Position numbers and translations under genes: made by a program
Source of the DNA: Bog-473 sp963763575
GTDB lineage: Bacteria > Actinomycetota > Acidimicrobiia > Acidimicrobiales > RAAP-2
Assembly (NCBI GenBank): GCA_963763575.1
Contig: CAVXPD010000001.1
Coordinates: forward strand, 124,001 to 188,000
DNA: 64,000 nt
Reading direction: 5' to 3'
Part shown: positions 17,097-34,900 of the stretch, in pieces
How positions within the stretch are numbered: the stretch's first letter is position 1
How the letters are laid out: each line of letters opens with the position of its first letter
Notes under the pieces: model-generated
Seen by the model: only the letters and a program-made list of their open reading frames with translations
Told to the model about the DNA's origin: nothing
Databases searched by the model: none

Positions 17097-17264
17097 GCAC
17101 GGTTGCCGTGCGTCTCCGTGTCCTCGATTCCGTAATTCCGCGGGGTCGGCGCGCGCCCTGGCATCCCTAGCCGCCCTTCCACCGTCCTCGTCCGCCCTAA
17201 CCCTGCCGCCCGCGGCAATCCCCCCGTCCTCCCCGCCGTACTTTCACCTTGGAGGTGTTGACCG

Positions 17265-25114
<7,850 letters not shown>

Positions 25115-25130
25115 GCGTCATCGCCGGTCC

Positions 25131-25263
25131 ACCCGGTGTCGGGGGGGTGAAAACTGCCAGTTCAACCCGGGTGCCAGGGGGGGCGTACTGGCGGTTCACC
25201 CGGGTGTCACGGGGTTGAAACTGCCGCCTCACCCGGGTGTCGCGGGGATGAAATTGGTGGCAA
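25131..25263. repeat. Imperfect 33-bp tandem repeat, 4 copies, between rpoC and cysD
   Basis: Units begin at 25131 (34 bp), 25165, 25198 and 25231, each opening ACCCGG(G)TG and carrying a GGGG-TGAAACTG-type core. ACCCGGGT is itself palindromic. On the minus strand the tract translates as an 11-residue repeat (PRDTRV type), but no start or ribosome site supports a gene. There are no spacers, so it is not a CRISPR array. It separates the housekeeping rpo operon from the sulfation/glycan region. Confidence 0.85.
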
Positions 25264-25269
25264 ATACGC

Positions 25270-25296
25270 AATTAGTGGCGTAATTAGCCCAATTAG
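25270..25296 (+). promoter_or_regulatory. Three AATTAG boxes upstream of cysD
   Basis: AATTAG occurs at 25270, 25282 and 25291 in a short AT-rich island within GC-rich DNA, about 130 bp before cysD. A -10-like TACCAT follows at 25334. It could be a regulator site or a promoter UP-like element. No matching regulator is known to me. Confidence 0.35.
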
Positions 25297-25422
25297 ACCG
25301 TCATCACACTTTCTTTTCAGGGTCGCTGCGCCCTACCATGGCGCCCAGCGGGAGTAGCTGCGGTTTCCCCGACCGCCGGCCCGACCAACCAGTTGGCGAA
25401 GACTCTTGCGGAGGCCCTCGCA

Positions 25423-26457
25423 GTGGACAGTGTGACGGCGGCAGGTGAACAGTTTCCCGGGTCTCTTCCCCGGCCGACGCGGGCTGCGCCCAGCTCGGCT
25501 TCAGTCCCGGCTGCGCCGGGAGGACCTGCCTTGAGCTCCGAGGAGCTGGCCGGCGCCTACAGGTTGAGCCACCTGCGTGCGCTCGAAGCGCAGTCGATCC
25601 ACATCATGCGCGAGGTGGCCGCGGAGTTCGAGCGCCCCGGCCTGCTGTTTTCGGGTGGCAAGGACTCCATCACGATGCTGCACCTGGCCCGCAAGGCGTT
25701 TCACCCGGCGACCCCGCCGTTCCCCGTGGTGCACATCGACACCGGGCGCAACTTCGCCGAGGTGATCGACTTTCGCGACCGCACCGTCGCGGCCCACGGC
25801 TTGCGTCTCGTCGTGGGCTCGGTGCAGGACGATATCGATGCCGGGACCATCGCCGACGAGATCGGCGAGCGGGCCACGCGCAACCGCTTGCAGACACCGA
25901 CGTTGCTCCGGACCGTTCGCGAACACGAGTTCGACGCGCTCTTTGGTGGCGCGCGACGCGACGAAGAGAAGGCTCGGGCCAAGGAGCGCGTCTACAGTTT
26001 CCGTGACAAGTTCGGCCAGTGGGACCCGAAGAACCAGCGCCCTGAGCTCTGGAACCTCTTCAACGGGCGACACCACAAGGGTGAGCACATCCGGGTCTTC
26101 CCTCTGTCGAACTGGACAGAGCTCGATGTGTGGCAGTACATCGCCGAGGAGCAGATCGAGGTGCCTTCGATCTACTTCGCGCACATCCGCCCGGTCTTCG
26201 AGCGCGAGGGCATGCTCATGTCGGTGAACGAGCACCTCGAGCCGGACGACGGTGCGGAGGTCTTCGAGGCGAGGGTGCGCTTCCGGACCGTTGGTGACGC
26301 CGACTGCACCGGATGCGTCGAGTCGCCCGCCGACACCATTGAGCGCATCATCGAAGAAGTCGGTGCCACCCGGCTCACCGAGCGGGGCGCCACCCGGGCC
26401 GACGACCGGATCTCCGAGAGTGGCATGGAGGACCGCAAGCGCGAGGGCTACTTCTGA
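25423..26457 (+). CDS. cysD: Sulfate adenylyltransferase subunit 2 (CysD)
   Basis: CysD is the PP-loop ATP pyrophosphatase subunit of ATP sulfurylase, converting sulfate and ATP to APS with CysN. The PP-loop SGGKDS is at about residues 77-82 (GLLFSGGKDSITMLHLARK), and the family segments VVHIDTGRNFAEVIDFRD and LFGGARRDEEKARAKERV are intact. GTG 25423 has GGAGG 8 nt upstream and is preferred to TTG 25393. Even so the protein carries about 40 extra N-terminal residues before the usual start (LSHLRALEAQSIHIMREV). The stop overlaps cysN (TGATG). No cysH or cysI follows, so PAPS made here need not be for reductive assimilation. Confidence 0.95.
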   Translation: MDSVTAAGEQFPGSLPRPTRAAPSSASVPAAPGGPALSSEELAGAYRLSHLRALEAQSIHIMREVAAEFERPGLLFSGGKDSITMLHLARKAFHPATPPFPVVHIDTGRNFAEVIDFRDRTVAAHGLRLVVGSVQDDIDAGTIADEIGERATRNRLQTPTLLRTVREHEFDALFGGARRDEEKARAKERVYSFRDKFGQWDPKNQRPELWNLFNGRHHKGEHIRVFPLSNWTELDVWQYIAEEQIEVPSIYFAHIRPVFEREGMLMSVNEHLEPDDGAEVFEARVRFRTVGDADCTGCVESPADTIERIIEEVGATRLTERGATRADDRISESGMEDRKREGYF

Positions 26458-28328
26458 TGGAGCTCCTTCGCCTGGCGACCGCCGGTTCGGTCGACGACGG
26501 CAAGTCGACTCTGATCGGTCGCCTCCTCTACGACTCGAAGGCGATCTTCGAGGACCAGCTCGAGTCGATCCGGCGCACCAGCATCCGTCGCGGCAGCGCC
26601 GAGACCGACTTGTCGCTGCTCACCGACGGGTTGCGGGCGGAGCGGGAGCAGGGCATCACCATCGATGTGGCCTACCGGTATTTCGCCACGCGGAAACGCA
26701 AGTTCATCATTGCGGACACACCGGGCCACGCCCAGTACACCCGCAACATGGTGACCGGGGCTTCGAACGCCCACCTCGCCATGATCCTGATCGACGCTCG
26801 CAAGGGCGTCGTGGAACAGAGCCGGCGGCACGCCTTCCTCGCGAGCCTGCTCGGGATCCCGCACATGGTCGTCTGCATCAACAAGATGGACCTCGTCGAC
26901 TGGGACCGGGACCGGTACGAGGAGATCAAGGCCGACTTCATGAAGTTCGCCAGTCGCCTCGACGTGCGTGACGTCGTGTTCATCCCGATGTCGGCCCTGC
27001 TGGGCGACAACGTCGTCCAACCCTCGAACAACTTGTGGTGGTACGAGGGCGTCCCGCTGCTCACCCACCTGGAGTCGGTCTACATATCGAGCGACGAGAA
27101 TTTCGTCGACCCGAGGTTCCCGGTCCAGTACGTCATCCGAACGCATTCCAGCGACGATGTCGACTTCCGCGGCTACGCCGGAACGGTGGCGAGCGGCGTC
27201 TTCCGCCCGGGCGACACCGTGGTGATCACGCCCTCAGGCGTGGCGACGACGATCGAGACCATCGAGACGGCCGACGGCCCGGTGGACGAGGCGTTCCCGC
27301 CCATGGCCGTGACGATGACGCTCAAGGACCAAGTCGGCGTGACCAGGGGCGACATGATCTGCCGCCCGAACAACCAGCCGAGCATGGTCCAAGAGATTGA
27401 GGCGACCATCACCTGGATGGACGGCCGACACCCCCTGAGGGTGGGGAGCCACTTCCTCATCAAGCACACGACCAAGGTCGTGCGAGCGACGGTCGAGGCA
27501 GTGCACTACCGGATGGACGTCAACGGGCTGCATCGGGACGAGGAAGCCCAGGAGCTGCTGCTCAACGACATCGGCCGGGTGCGGTTGCACACAACGGAGC
27601 CTCTGGCGCTGGACGACTACCAGATCAACCGGGCCACGGGCAGCTTCATCCTCATCAACCCTCGCACGAACATCACCGTCGGCGCAGGCACGGTCAAGTT
27701 CGCGGCCCAGCATGGGCCCAGCCCGAACGTCGTGCGCCACACCGGCAAGGTCACCCGGGAAGAGCGTCGCCGGCACCTCGACGTGCGGGGCGCCACCGTT
27801 CTCTTCACGGGCCTCTCGGGGTCTGGCAAGTCGACCCTGGCCGCCGCCGTGGAGGAGCAGCTCGTGAAGCGGGGCCACCCCGCCTTCATGCTCGACGGTG
27901 ACAACCTCCGGCACGGCCTTTGCAACGATTTGGGATTCTCCGACGCTGACCGAGCGGAGAATCTGCGCCGGGCGGGGGAGGTGGCCCGGATGTTCGCCGA
28001 GGCGGGCACCGTCGCGCTGCTGTCCTTGATCGCACCGTGCGCGGAGGAACGCCGCAAGCTGCGAGAGCGCCACGCCGACGATGGGCTCCCGTTCGTCGAG
28101 GTGTACGTGAACACGCCCATCGACATCTGCGAGCAGCGCGACCCCAAAGGCCTGTACGCGCGCGCCCGAGCAGGCGGCATCGCCGATTTCACCGGGATCG
28201 GCTCAGGCTACGAGGTGCCTCGACACGCCGACCTGGAGCTGACACCCAGCTCGGGGGAGATTTTCGACCAGGCGCTCCAGGTGGTCAACCTGCTCGATGA
28301 GATCCGAGCCTTCACGGGGCCGTCGTGA
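26457..28328 (+). CDS. cysNC: Bifunctional sulfate adenylyltransferase subunit 1 / adenylylsulfate kinase (CysN-CysC)
   Basis: This 623-residue fusion makes PAPS with CysD. Residues 1-440 are the GTPase CysN: G1 GSVDDGKST (10-18), G3 DTPGHAQYTRNM, G4 NKMDLVD, then EF-Tu-like beta barrels. Residues about 445-623 are APS kinase CysC, with P-loop GLSGSGKS near 452, DGDNLRHGLCNDLGFS and the lid FTGIGSGYEVP. CysN drives sulfate adenylylation by GTP hydrolysis and CysC phosphorylates APS at the 3' position. It is coupled to cysD by a TGATG overlap. A downstream sulfotransferase (44807) is a plausible consumer of the PAPS. Confidence 0.96.
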   Translation: MELLRLATAGSVDDGKSTLIGRLLYDSKAIFEDQLESIRRTSIRRGSAETDLSLLTDGLRAEREQGITIDVAYRYFATRKRKFIIADTPGHAQYTRNMVTGASNAHLAMILIDARKGVVEQSRRHAFLASLLGIPHMVVCINKMDLVDWDRDRYEEIKADFMKFASRLDVRDVVFIPMSALLGDNVVQPSNNLWWYEGVPLLTHLESVYISSDENFVDPRFPVQYVIRTHSSDDVDFRGYAGTVASGVFRPGDTVVITPSGVATTIETIETADGPVDEAFPPMAVTMTLKDQVGVTRGDMICRPNNQPSMVQEIEATITWMDGRHPLRVGSHFLIKHTTKVVRATVEAVHYRMDVNGLHRDEEAQELLLNDIGRVRLHTTEPLALDDYQINRATGSFILINPRTNITVGAGTVKFAAQHGPSPNVVRHTGKVTREERRRHLDVRGATVLFTGLSGSGKSTLAAAVEEQLVKRGHPAFMLDGDNLRHGLCNDLGFSDADRAENLRRAGEVARMFAEAGTVALLSLIAPCAEERRKLRERHADDGLPFVEVYVNTPIDICEQRDPKGLYARARAGGIADFTGIGSGYEVPRHADLELTPSSGEIFDQALQVVNLLDEIRAFTGPS

Positions 28329-28674
28329 CAGGATGCTGCGGCACCGCCCCAGCGACGGCAGAGACGGCGTGGGAGCTGGGGCGGGAGAGGTGCGGCTCGT
28401 CTCGCACCGACAGTTGAAACCGCTCACGAAGATCGAATAGAGAACGGAGATAAACAAAACCGAGTACACCGCACGCTAGGCCCCCGCATGCCGCCAGGGT
28501 TGCGTCGGGTCGCCAGTGTGATGGAGGCGAAAGCGGAGGGCCCTGGTCGCCGGCATGGCAGAGACGACCCGGGGCTCGACCGCCCATGTGACGTAGAAGC
28601 AGCACCGGGGGGAGCTGAACCAGGGATCTGCAGCACGTCGGGGATCTGCCCCGAGCCGAAAGGGAGGAGCGGTT
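28329..28674. other. Intergenic region between cysNC and the GT fusion
   Basis: These 346 bp contain no credible gene on either strand. They hold the hairpin at 28344-28384, a second small hairpin (GGTGCG 28389-28394 with CGCACC 28403-28408), and TTGAAA at 28414 without a matching -10 at normal spacing. Confidence 0.6.
28344..28384 (+). terminator. Long hairpin after cysNC
   Basis: CCGCCCCAG (28344-28352) pairs perfectly with CTGGGGCGG (28376-28384) over a 23-nt loop. It starts 16 nt after the cysNC stop. There is no T-tract. Confidence 0.4.
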
Positions 28675-30939
28675 TTGACGACCACGGAGAGCACCGTCTC
28701 CTCGGGTAATGCGAGTAGCAGGGGAAGGCAGAACACTCCCTCCTCGGATGATCAGACTGCCCAGAAAGACGTCGCGTGCGCCCTGACCGTGATCGTCGAT
28801 GCGGCAAGCCTGCGTGGGCCCAGCCGAGCTGCCGGCGTGCGCGCGCTCGAGTCCTCGGTGGCCGGGACGGATGCCCAGATCGTCGTCACCTGTCGTGAAC
28901 CCTGGGTGGACGCCCCCGACGACGTCGAGGTCGTCGTGTTCCCGTCCGCCAGCCTTGGTGACCGCTACGACGCCGCAACCAAGAGCGCGCGAGGAGAGGT
29001 CCTGGCCTTCGTCAGCGGCCGCGTCACGCTCCGCCCGGGGTGGGCCGCCGAGGTGATCCGGACCTTCGACGAGGACCCCGGCCTCTTGGTGGCTGGCGGT
29101 CCGGTGATTCCCACGGGCGACCGCCGGAGCCAGCGCATCAGCGCGCAGGTCATGACGAAATATCTCGGTGGAACGCCGGTCGGGCACAATGCCCGCCGCG
29201 TGCCCTCACGGCAGGTGCGCGAGGTCGGAGCGGAGAACCTGGCGATCCGTTCCGATGCCTTCTGGGCCGTCGGGGGGTTCCAGACGCCGGCAGGAGGAGG
29301 AGGCGAGTCGGTCCGACTGTGCTACAAGGTGCGGCACCTCCTCGACGGGAAGATCAAGACGGAAGCGGGGCTGGCCGCCACGGCACCGGCCCCGGGCTTC
29401 CCTGGGCAGTTGCTCCGTGACGTCTCTTCGTACGGACGATCGCGTGGATGCATGGCTCGGCGGCTGCCCGAAGCGGCACCGCTGTTCCCGTTCGCCCTCC
29501 CCTCGGTGGCGCTGCTGTTGGGCGCGGTCCTGGTGTTCACCCTCGTCTTTGCCGCCCGATCGAACGTTCTCCTGGCAGCAGTGGCCGCAGTGAGCGCTCT
29601 GTTCGCGTTCTCCGCCCTCGAATCGATGCGGGGCTTGCGCACGCAGGGGTCGTTGACGGTGGGCATGCTGTCCGGTTTCGTACTGCCGGTGGTGGTGTTC
29701 GCGTACGGCTTGAGCTTCCTGCGCGGGTACGTGGGCCGGAACCTGGAGGAGACCGCCCCGCCGCGGAATCGAGCTCGGACATCGGTGCCGCGTGTACTGA
29801 TCATGAATTGGCGGGACGTGACGCACCCCCACGCGGGCGGCGCCGAGGCGCACATGCACCAGATCGCGCTTCGGTGGGCGGCAGAAGGCATGGAGGTCGG
29901 GTGGCTGACCCAACGCCACCACGGCAGCCAGCGCTCGGAGGTAATCGATCAGATCCGGTTCCATCGTGTGGGTGGACGCCTCACCCAGTACCCGCGGGTC
30001 TGCGTGCACTACCTGTTACGGCTGCGCAAGCAGTACGACTGCATCATCGACTGCGAGAACGGCATCCCGTACTTCACTCCCTTCTATAGTCGGTTGCCCA
30101 AGGTACTGGTGATCAACCACGTACATCAGGAGATCTTCAGGACGCTGGTGCCGCGCTCTCTGCGATGGCTGGCGATCTGGCTCGAAGGGTCGTTGATGCC
30201 GTGGTTGTACCGTAACGAGCAGGTGGTTGCCTGCAGTGAGGACACACGATCGGATGCCGTGCAGTTGGGTTTCAAGAGCGACCTCATCACGGTGGTCACC
30301 CCAGGGGTCGTGCCCCCGATGCACATGTCACTCGAGCGCTCCTCCACGCCCACGATCTTGTGCATGGGGCGCCTGACGCCCCAGAAATCGGTTGATGTTC
30401 TCATCCGGTCCATCCCGCTGATCCTCGAGCGCGTTCCACGGCTCCACGTCGACATCGTCGGCCAGGGTCCTGACCGCACCCGATTAGAGCGGCTCGCCTG
30501 GTCGATGGGCCTGACGCGGCACATTCGGTTCCACGGCTATGTGCCGAGCGAGGTGCGAGACGAGCTCGCAACAACGGCATGGATCGCGGTCTGTGCATCG
30601 TCGTTCGAGGGATGGGGTGTCGTATGTATGGAGGCCAGCGCGCGGGGCATTCCCGTCGTCGGCTCGCGCGTCCACGGGCTCCGGGAATCAATCAGGGACG
30701 GCGAGACGGGTCTCCTGTTCGAGTACGGCAGCGAACAAGCCCTGGCCGATGCGGCGATCACCCTGCTGGGGAACGCCGAGTTGCGAAGCCAGATGGGTCA
30801 GGCGGGTCGCGCGTGGGCAGATCTCCACAGCTGGGAGAGGAGCGCGAACGATTTTGCCGCTGTCGTGGTGCCTCTCCTCGGCGGAACCTTCCGTTCGGAC
30901 CAGCTGCCCGTCGGGCCCGCTTTGGTCCCCAGCCCGTAG
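28675..30939 (+). CDS. Glycosyltransferase fusion: degenerate GT2-like domain, membrane segments, GT4 domain
   Basis: This 754-residue protein starts at TTG 28675 with GGGAGG 8 nt upstream. Residues about 38-245 resemble a GT2 catalytic domain (VIVDAASLRGPSRAAGVRALES, AATKSARGEVLAFVSGRV) but lack a clear DXD. Residues 270-350 hold three or four membrane helices. Residues 370-740 are a GT4 (GT-B) domain starting VLIMNWRDVTHPHAGGAEAH, with the family E-x7-E pair at Glu645 and Glu653 (FEGWGVVCMEASARG). The GT4 half is likely catalytic, transferring a sugar from a nucleotide donor to a membrane-linked acceptor. It heads a run of surface-glycan genes with the next GT2 only 12 nt downstream. Confidence 0.87.
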   Translation: MTTTESTVSSGNASSRGRQNTPSSDDQTAQKDVACALTVIVDAASLRGPSRAAGVRALESSVAGTDAQIVVTCREPWVDAPDDVEVVVFPSASLGDRYDAATKSARGEVLAFVSGRVTLRPGWAAEVIRTFDEDPGLLVAGGPVIPTGDRRSQRISAQVMTKYLGGTPVGHNARRVPSRQVREVGAENLAIRSDAFWAVGGFQTPAGGGGESVRLCYKVRHLLDGKIKTEAGLAATAPAPGFPGQLLRDVSSYGRSRGCMARRLPEAAPLFPFALPSVALLLGAVLVFTLVFAARSNVLLAAVAAVSALFAFSALESMRGLRTQGSLTVGMLSGFVLPVVVFAYGLSFLRGYVGRNLEETAPPRNRARTSVPRVLIMNWRDVTHPHAGGAEAHMHQIALRWAAEGMEVGWLTQRHHGSQRSEVIDQIRFHRVGGRLTQYPRVCVHYLLRLRKQYDCIIDCENGIPYFTPFYSRLPKVLVINHVHQEIFRTLVPRSLRWLAIWLEGSLMPWLYRNEQVVACSEDTRSDAVQLGFKSDLITVVTPGVVPPMHMSLERSSTPTILCMGRLTPQKSVDVLIRSIPLILERVPRLHVDIVGQGPDRTRLERLAWSMGLTRHIRFHGYVPSEVRDELATTAWIAVCASSFEGWGVVCMEASARGIPVVGSRVHGLRESIRDGETGLLFEYGSEQALADAAITLLGNAELRSQMGQAGRAWADLHSWERSANDFAAVVVPLLGGTFRSDQLPVGPALVPSP

Positions 30940-30951
30940 GGCACACGCAAC

Positions 30952-31860
30952 GTGGCGCACGAGGGCGACTCAACGCTCGTCTCAGTCATCGTACCGACGC
31001 GGAATTCGGAAAGGACGCTCGATGCGTGCCTGAAGAGCATCCGCAACCAATCGTTTCCCACCGTCGAAGTGATCGTGGTGGACAACGGCTCCACGGACGG
31101 TACCTCGCAGATCGCGCAGCGTCACAGCGACTTCTACCTTTCGCGGGGTCCCGAACGGAGCGCGCAGCGTAACTTTGGCGTCGAGAACGCTCGCGGTGAC
31201 TACATCGTCCTCATCGACTCCGACATGGTGCTCGAGCCGGGAGTCGTCGCTGACGGAGTCAGCGCACTCCAGGACACCAACGTGCGCGGGGTCGTGATTC
31301 CTGAGCTGTCGTTCGGCGACGGCTACTGGTCACACTGCCGGATGCTCGAACGCCGGTGTTACGTCGGTGACGACGACGTCGAGGCAGCACGCATGTTCCG
31401 CCGGAACGACTTCATCGCGGTGGGGGGATACGACATCGAGCTCAACGGCGCCGAGGACTGGGATCTCTCGGCACGAATTGCCGGGCGCGGCAATCTACCC
31501 CGGACAGCGTCGTATATCCACCACGACGAGGGACGAATCACTCTCTACGGGAGCTTCGTCAAGCGCCGCTACTACGCCCCGGGGTACCTCCACTACCTCG
31601 CCAAGCACAAGAACGACGCGATCTCACAGGGCAACTCCGTGCTGCGTCCCGCATTTCTGCGTCACTGGCGGGACATGCTCCGTCACCCCCTGCTGGCGGC
31701 CGGCATGTTTCTCCTGAAGTTCGTCGAGCTGATCGGTGTGCTCCAGGTTGCGGTGGAGCAACGGGTCACCAAGCGGTCAAAGCACGGATCGGGGCAGGTC
31801 TACACTTCCCTTACCCCTTCACAAGGAGCGCCGGCCGATGGGCAGCGGAGAGAACCGTGA
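30952..31860 (+). CDS. Family 2 glycosyltransferase
   Basis: This 302-residue GT-A enzyme has the N-terminal VSVIVPTRNSERTLDACLKS, the metal-binding DSDM (Asp89 and Asp91) and NGAEDWDLSARI carrying the ED acceptor-site motif. A C-terminal hydrophobic stretch (HPLLAAGMFLLKFVELIGVLQ) suggests membrane association. It starts GTG 30952, 12 nt after the preceding GT4 fusion, so both are probably in one transcript. It likely adds one sugar to a lipid-linked glycan. Sugar specificity is unknown. Confidence 0.92.
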   Translation: MAHEGDSTLVSVIVPTRNSERTLDACLKSIRNQSFPTVEVIVVDNGSTDGTSQIAQRHSDFYLSRGPERSAQRNFGVENARGDYIVLIDSDMVLEPGVVADGVSALQDTNVRGVVIPELSFGDGYWSHCRMLERRCYVGDDDVEAARMFRRNDFIAVGGYDIELNGAEDWDLSARIAGRGNLPRTASYIHHDEGRITLYGSFVKRRYYAPGYLHYLAKHKNDAISQGNSVLRPAFLRHWRDMLRHPLLAAGMFLLKFVELIGVLQVAVEQRVTKRSKHGSGQVYTSLTPSQGAPADGQRREP

Positions 31861-31979
31861 AGGGCAGCCAGCTGCGGCAACGGCACGCGGGCTGCGGTTC
31901 CTAGCCGACCCCCAGGCAGTTCGTCCGTCGGGGACAATGGCTCGGACGGAATAGGCACCGGGGAACACGCACCAACATT

Positions 31980-34900
31980 GTGGAACACGTACCGAGCACT
32001 GTAGAAGACGCTTCGAGCGCCGTGCCGGTTACCGCGCCCGTTCAGAGCAGCGGGCAGGTGGAGTCCGGCAGGCGAAAGTTCCTCCAGGACAACGCACTGA
32101 CGACGGGGGCTGGGCTGCTCGCGGGACTGCTCGCACTGGCACTCCAATCCATCGCCGGCCACGCGCTGCACCCCGGCCAGTACGCGAAGGCAGCGGCGGT
32201 CGTGAGCTTCTACGTCGTCCTGACGCCCGGCAATCCCCTCGGCCGGCTGGTGGCGTGGCAGACCAGCTATGACATGTCGCGCCCCGGCGGCACTCTGGAG
32301 AAGAGCGGGATTCTCCTGAGGTCTTTGACCGTTCGTATGTTCCTGATCGGTGGCCTGGTCGTCGCCATTTCATGCGCGGCCGCACCCGTACTGAGCTCGT
32401 TCCTGCATGTTCCGGATTCCTACATCGTCGTCGGCTCCTTCGCGGTGCCGTTCGTCCTGGCCACCCAGCCCCTGCTGGGGAATCTCCAGGGACATCGTCG
32501 CTTCGTTTCCTTCAGCGCGCTCACGGTGCTCGTCGCGCTCAGCCGCATGGTCTTCGTGATCGCGTTGGTCTACGGCTTCGGGGCGTTTGGCGTCATCACC
32601 GGCAACACCATCGGTGTTGCCGCGACGTTTTTCGTCTGCCTGGCGCTGCTGTGGAAGGACTTCACGGCGTTTCGGGGTCGCTATGCGTACGGGCCGGTGG
32701 TGCCCTTCATTCTGATCGGTTTCCTGACCACGCTCACGATAGGCGTCTATCTCAGCGTGCCCCTGATCCTGGTGGAGCACTACTTCGGCCGGGTGCAGAG
32801 CGGCCAGTTCGCGGCGGTCGCCGTCATCGGCAACGCGGCCTTCTTCGTCACCGGAGGCCTCGCGGCCGTCGCGTTTCCGTTGGTGGCCCGCCGGCACGCC
32901 GCCGACCGCAGCACGTTCGGCGTCATGGCTGCCTCCCTGGCGCTGTGCCTCGGCATGGGTCTCGCCGGCGCCCTCGTCCTGCAGGTCTTTTCGCACAAGA
33001 TCATGTACGCCTTCGCGGGGCACGCCTACGTGGGGGGTGCGCCCTTGCTTGGTCCGTACGCGGTCGGGATGGCCGTCCTCGGGTGCGTCAGCATTCTGAT
33101 CAACGCGAGCCAGTCGGTGAACAAGCTCTGGATCCTCTGGATTCTCGTGCCGATCACGGTGATCCGGCCCCTCCTGGTCGTGCTGTTCCACGGGACGCTG
33201 CAGACGGTCGTGGTCGTCGGCAACCTGGCCGTGACCGGCGCAGCGCTCGCTCTGGCGGTGGCCTACGTCATCGAGGAGGAAGCACGCCTTCGCGGCAGGG
33301 TCGGCCAACCTCTGGCCCCTCTGGCCGGAGTGACCGCCCCCGTCGCCAATGGCGCTGCCAATGGTGCCAACGGGAAGACCGCCGCAGACCAGACACCGGT
33401 CCTTGTCCTCCCGCCGCCCATGCCCCTCTGGGTCGCAGTCCCGCCGCCGGTGGGTGGTGACGGTGCCGGAGCGGCCCCGCCGCCGGCATCTCGGGAGGTC
33501 CTCACCAGGGCCTTCGAGTGGATCGACCGGGGGGTGCGGAGCCCGCGGCGCGTCCTGGTCGGCCTCGCCGTCGCCGGTCTCGTCGTCTGGCGGGTCTGGT
33601 GGACGACCATGCCTCTCACGGCGGGCGACTGGAACTGGCAGTCACGCTCCGCGACCGGCACCTGGTTCCCGTGGCCGTCCATCTGGAACACGTCGGTGGG
33701 CCTCAACGGTGAGAACCAGTTCCTCAACGCGTTCCGCTTTCCCGTCTATGCCCTCGACGGGCTCCTGAGCTGGCTGGGTGGGTCGTGGAGCCTCGTCGAG
33801 AAAGCGGTCTACTTCCTTCCCTTCGCGGTCCTTCTGCCCATCGCCGGTTGGCTCCTGGCGCGGGAGATCCTCGGGAACACCAAGTGGACCCTCTTGACCC
33901 CGGCTCTGCTCTTGGGCAGCACCTTCTTCGTCATCGAGGCGAACTCGGAAATCCCGTTGGCGCTGGCCGAAGCGCTCACGTGCCTGGCGTTGGTCACGTT
34001 CATCAGGGCCATGCGACGAATGTCGGTGCGATGGGGCTTGATCACGGGCCTTCTCCTCGGCGTGACCGCAGCCGTGGACATCCGCCCTGCGTACCTGGGC
34101 GCTCTCCTGATGGTCGGTTACCTGCTCGTCCTGACCGTCGCGAGGCCGGGCTGGAGCCTGTTTCGACGCCGAGCGGGCGTCGCCGTCGTGGCCGGGCTGA
34201 CCTTCGTCGGTTCCCAGGCCTACTGGATCGTGCCCCTTCTCACCTATCACGGGCACGTGTCGCTGCCGATCCCGAGCACCCCCGACTTCAACATCATCAC
34301 GCTCGAGCACGGCATCGCCGGGGTCTCGGCCTTTTGGACGGGCGGGTACCCCGCCAACCAGGTCGAGGCGCCCTTGAACCCCTTGTTCTTGGTCTTCCCC
34401 ATCGTGGCCATGCTGCCGATGCTGCGGCGCCGTCCGGAGCCTGAGCTGGTCTGGCTCGCCTTGGCCGGACTGGTCGCCGCGTTCCTCGCCAAGACGAACA
34501 CGGCGCCGTTCGGCGGCATCTACGACTTCATATACAAGCATGTCCCCGGATTCAACCTGTTCCGCGAGGGCTCGAAGTTCCTCTTCGTGGTCACCATTGC
34601 CTACGCGATCCTCATTCCGGCTGCCCTGCGGACGCTCGCACACGCATCACGTGGACTGAAGAGGCCGAGTCGCGGGATCGTCGGGGTTCTGACGGCGGCG
34701 TCGCTGGTCACGGTGCTCGGTCTGTCGCTGTGGGGCGTCGTCGCCGTTCAGGAGAGGAAGCTCGGGCAAACCACGACTCCAGTGGCACAACCGGCTGCCT
34801 TCTCAGAGGTCTCGTCCATGCTCAGCGCCGACCACACCACGGGGAGTGTGTTGTGGGTGGGGCAACCCGTGTACGTGACGGGCGACCAGCGGTCGCATCG

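Noticed and set aside
25131..25263. Possible CRISPR array or repeat-coding small protein (minus strand)
   Set aside because: The repeats are contiguous with no spacers, they are imperfect, and there are no cas genes. The minus-strand frame with 11-residue repeats lacks a start site with ribosome-binding sequence.
25300..25422. A SAM or other sulfur-related riboswitch before cysD
   Set aside because: I could not assemble conserved pairing elements of any known sulfur-related riboswitch class from the sequence. Only AT-rich boxes and a -10-like element are visible.
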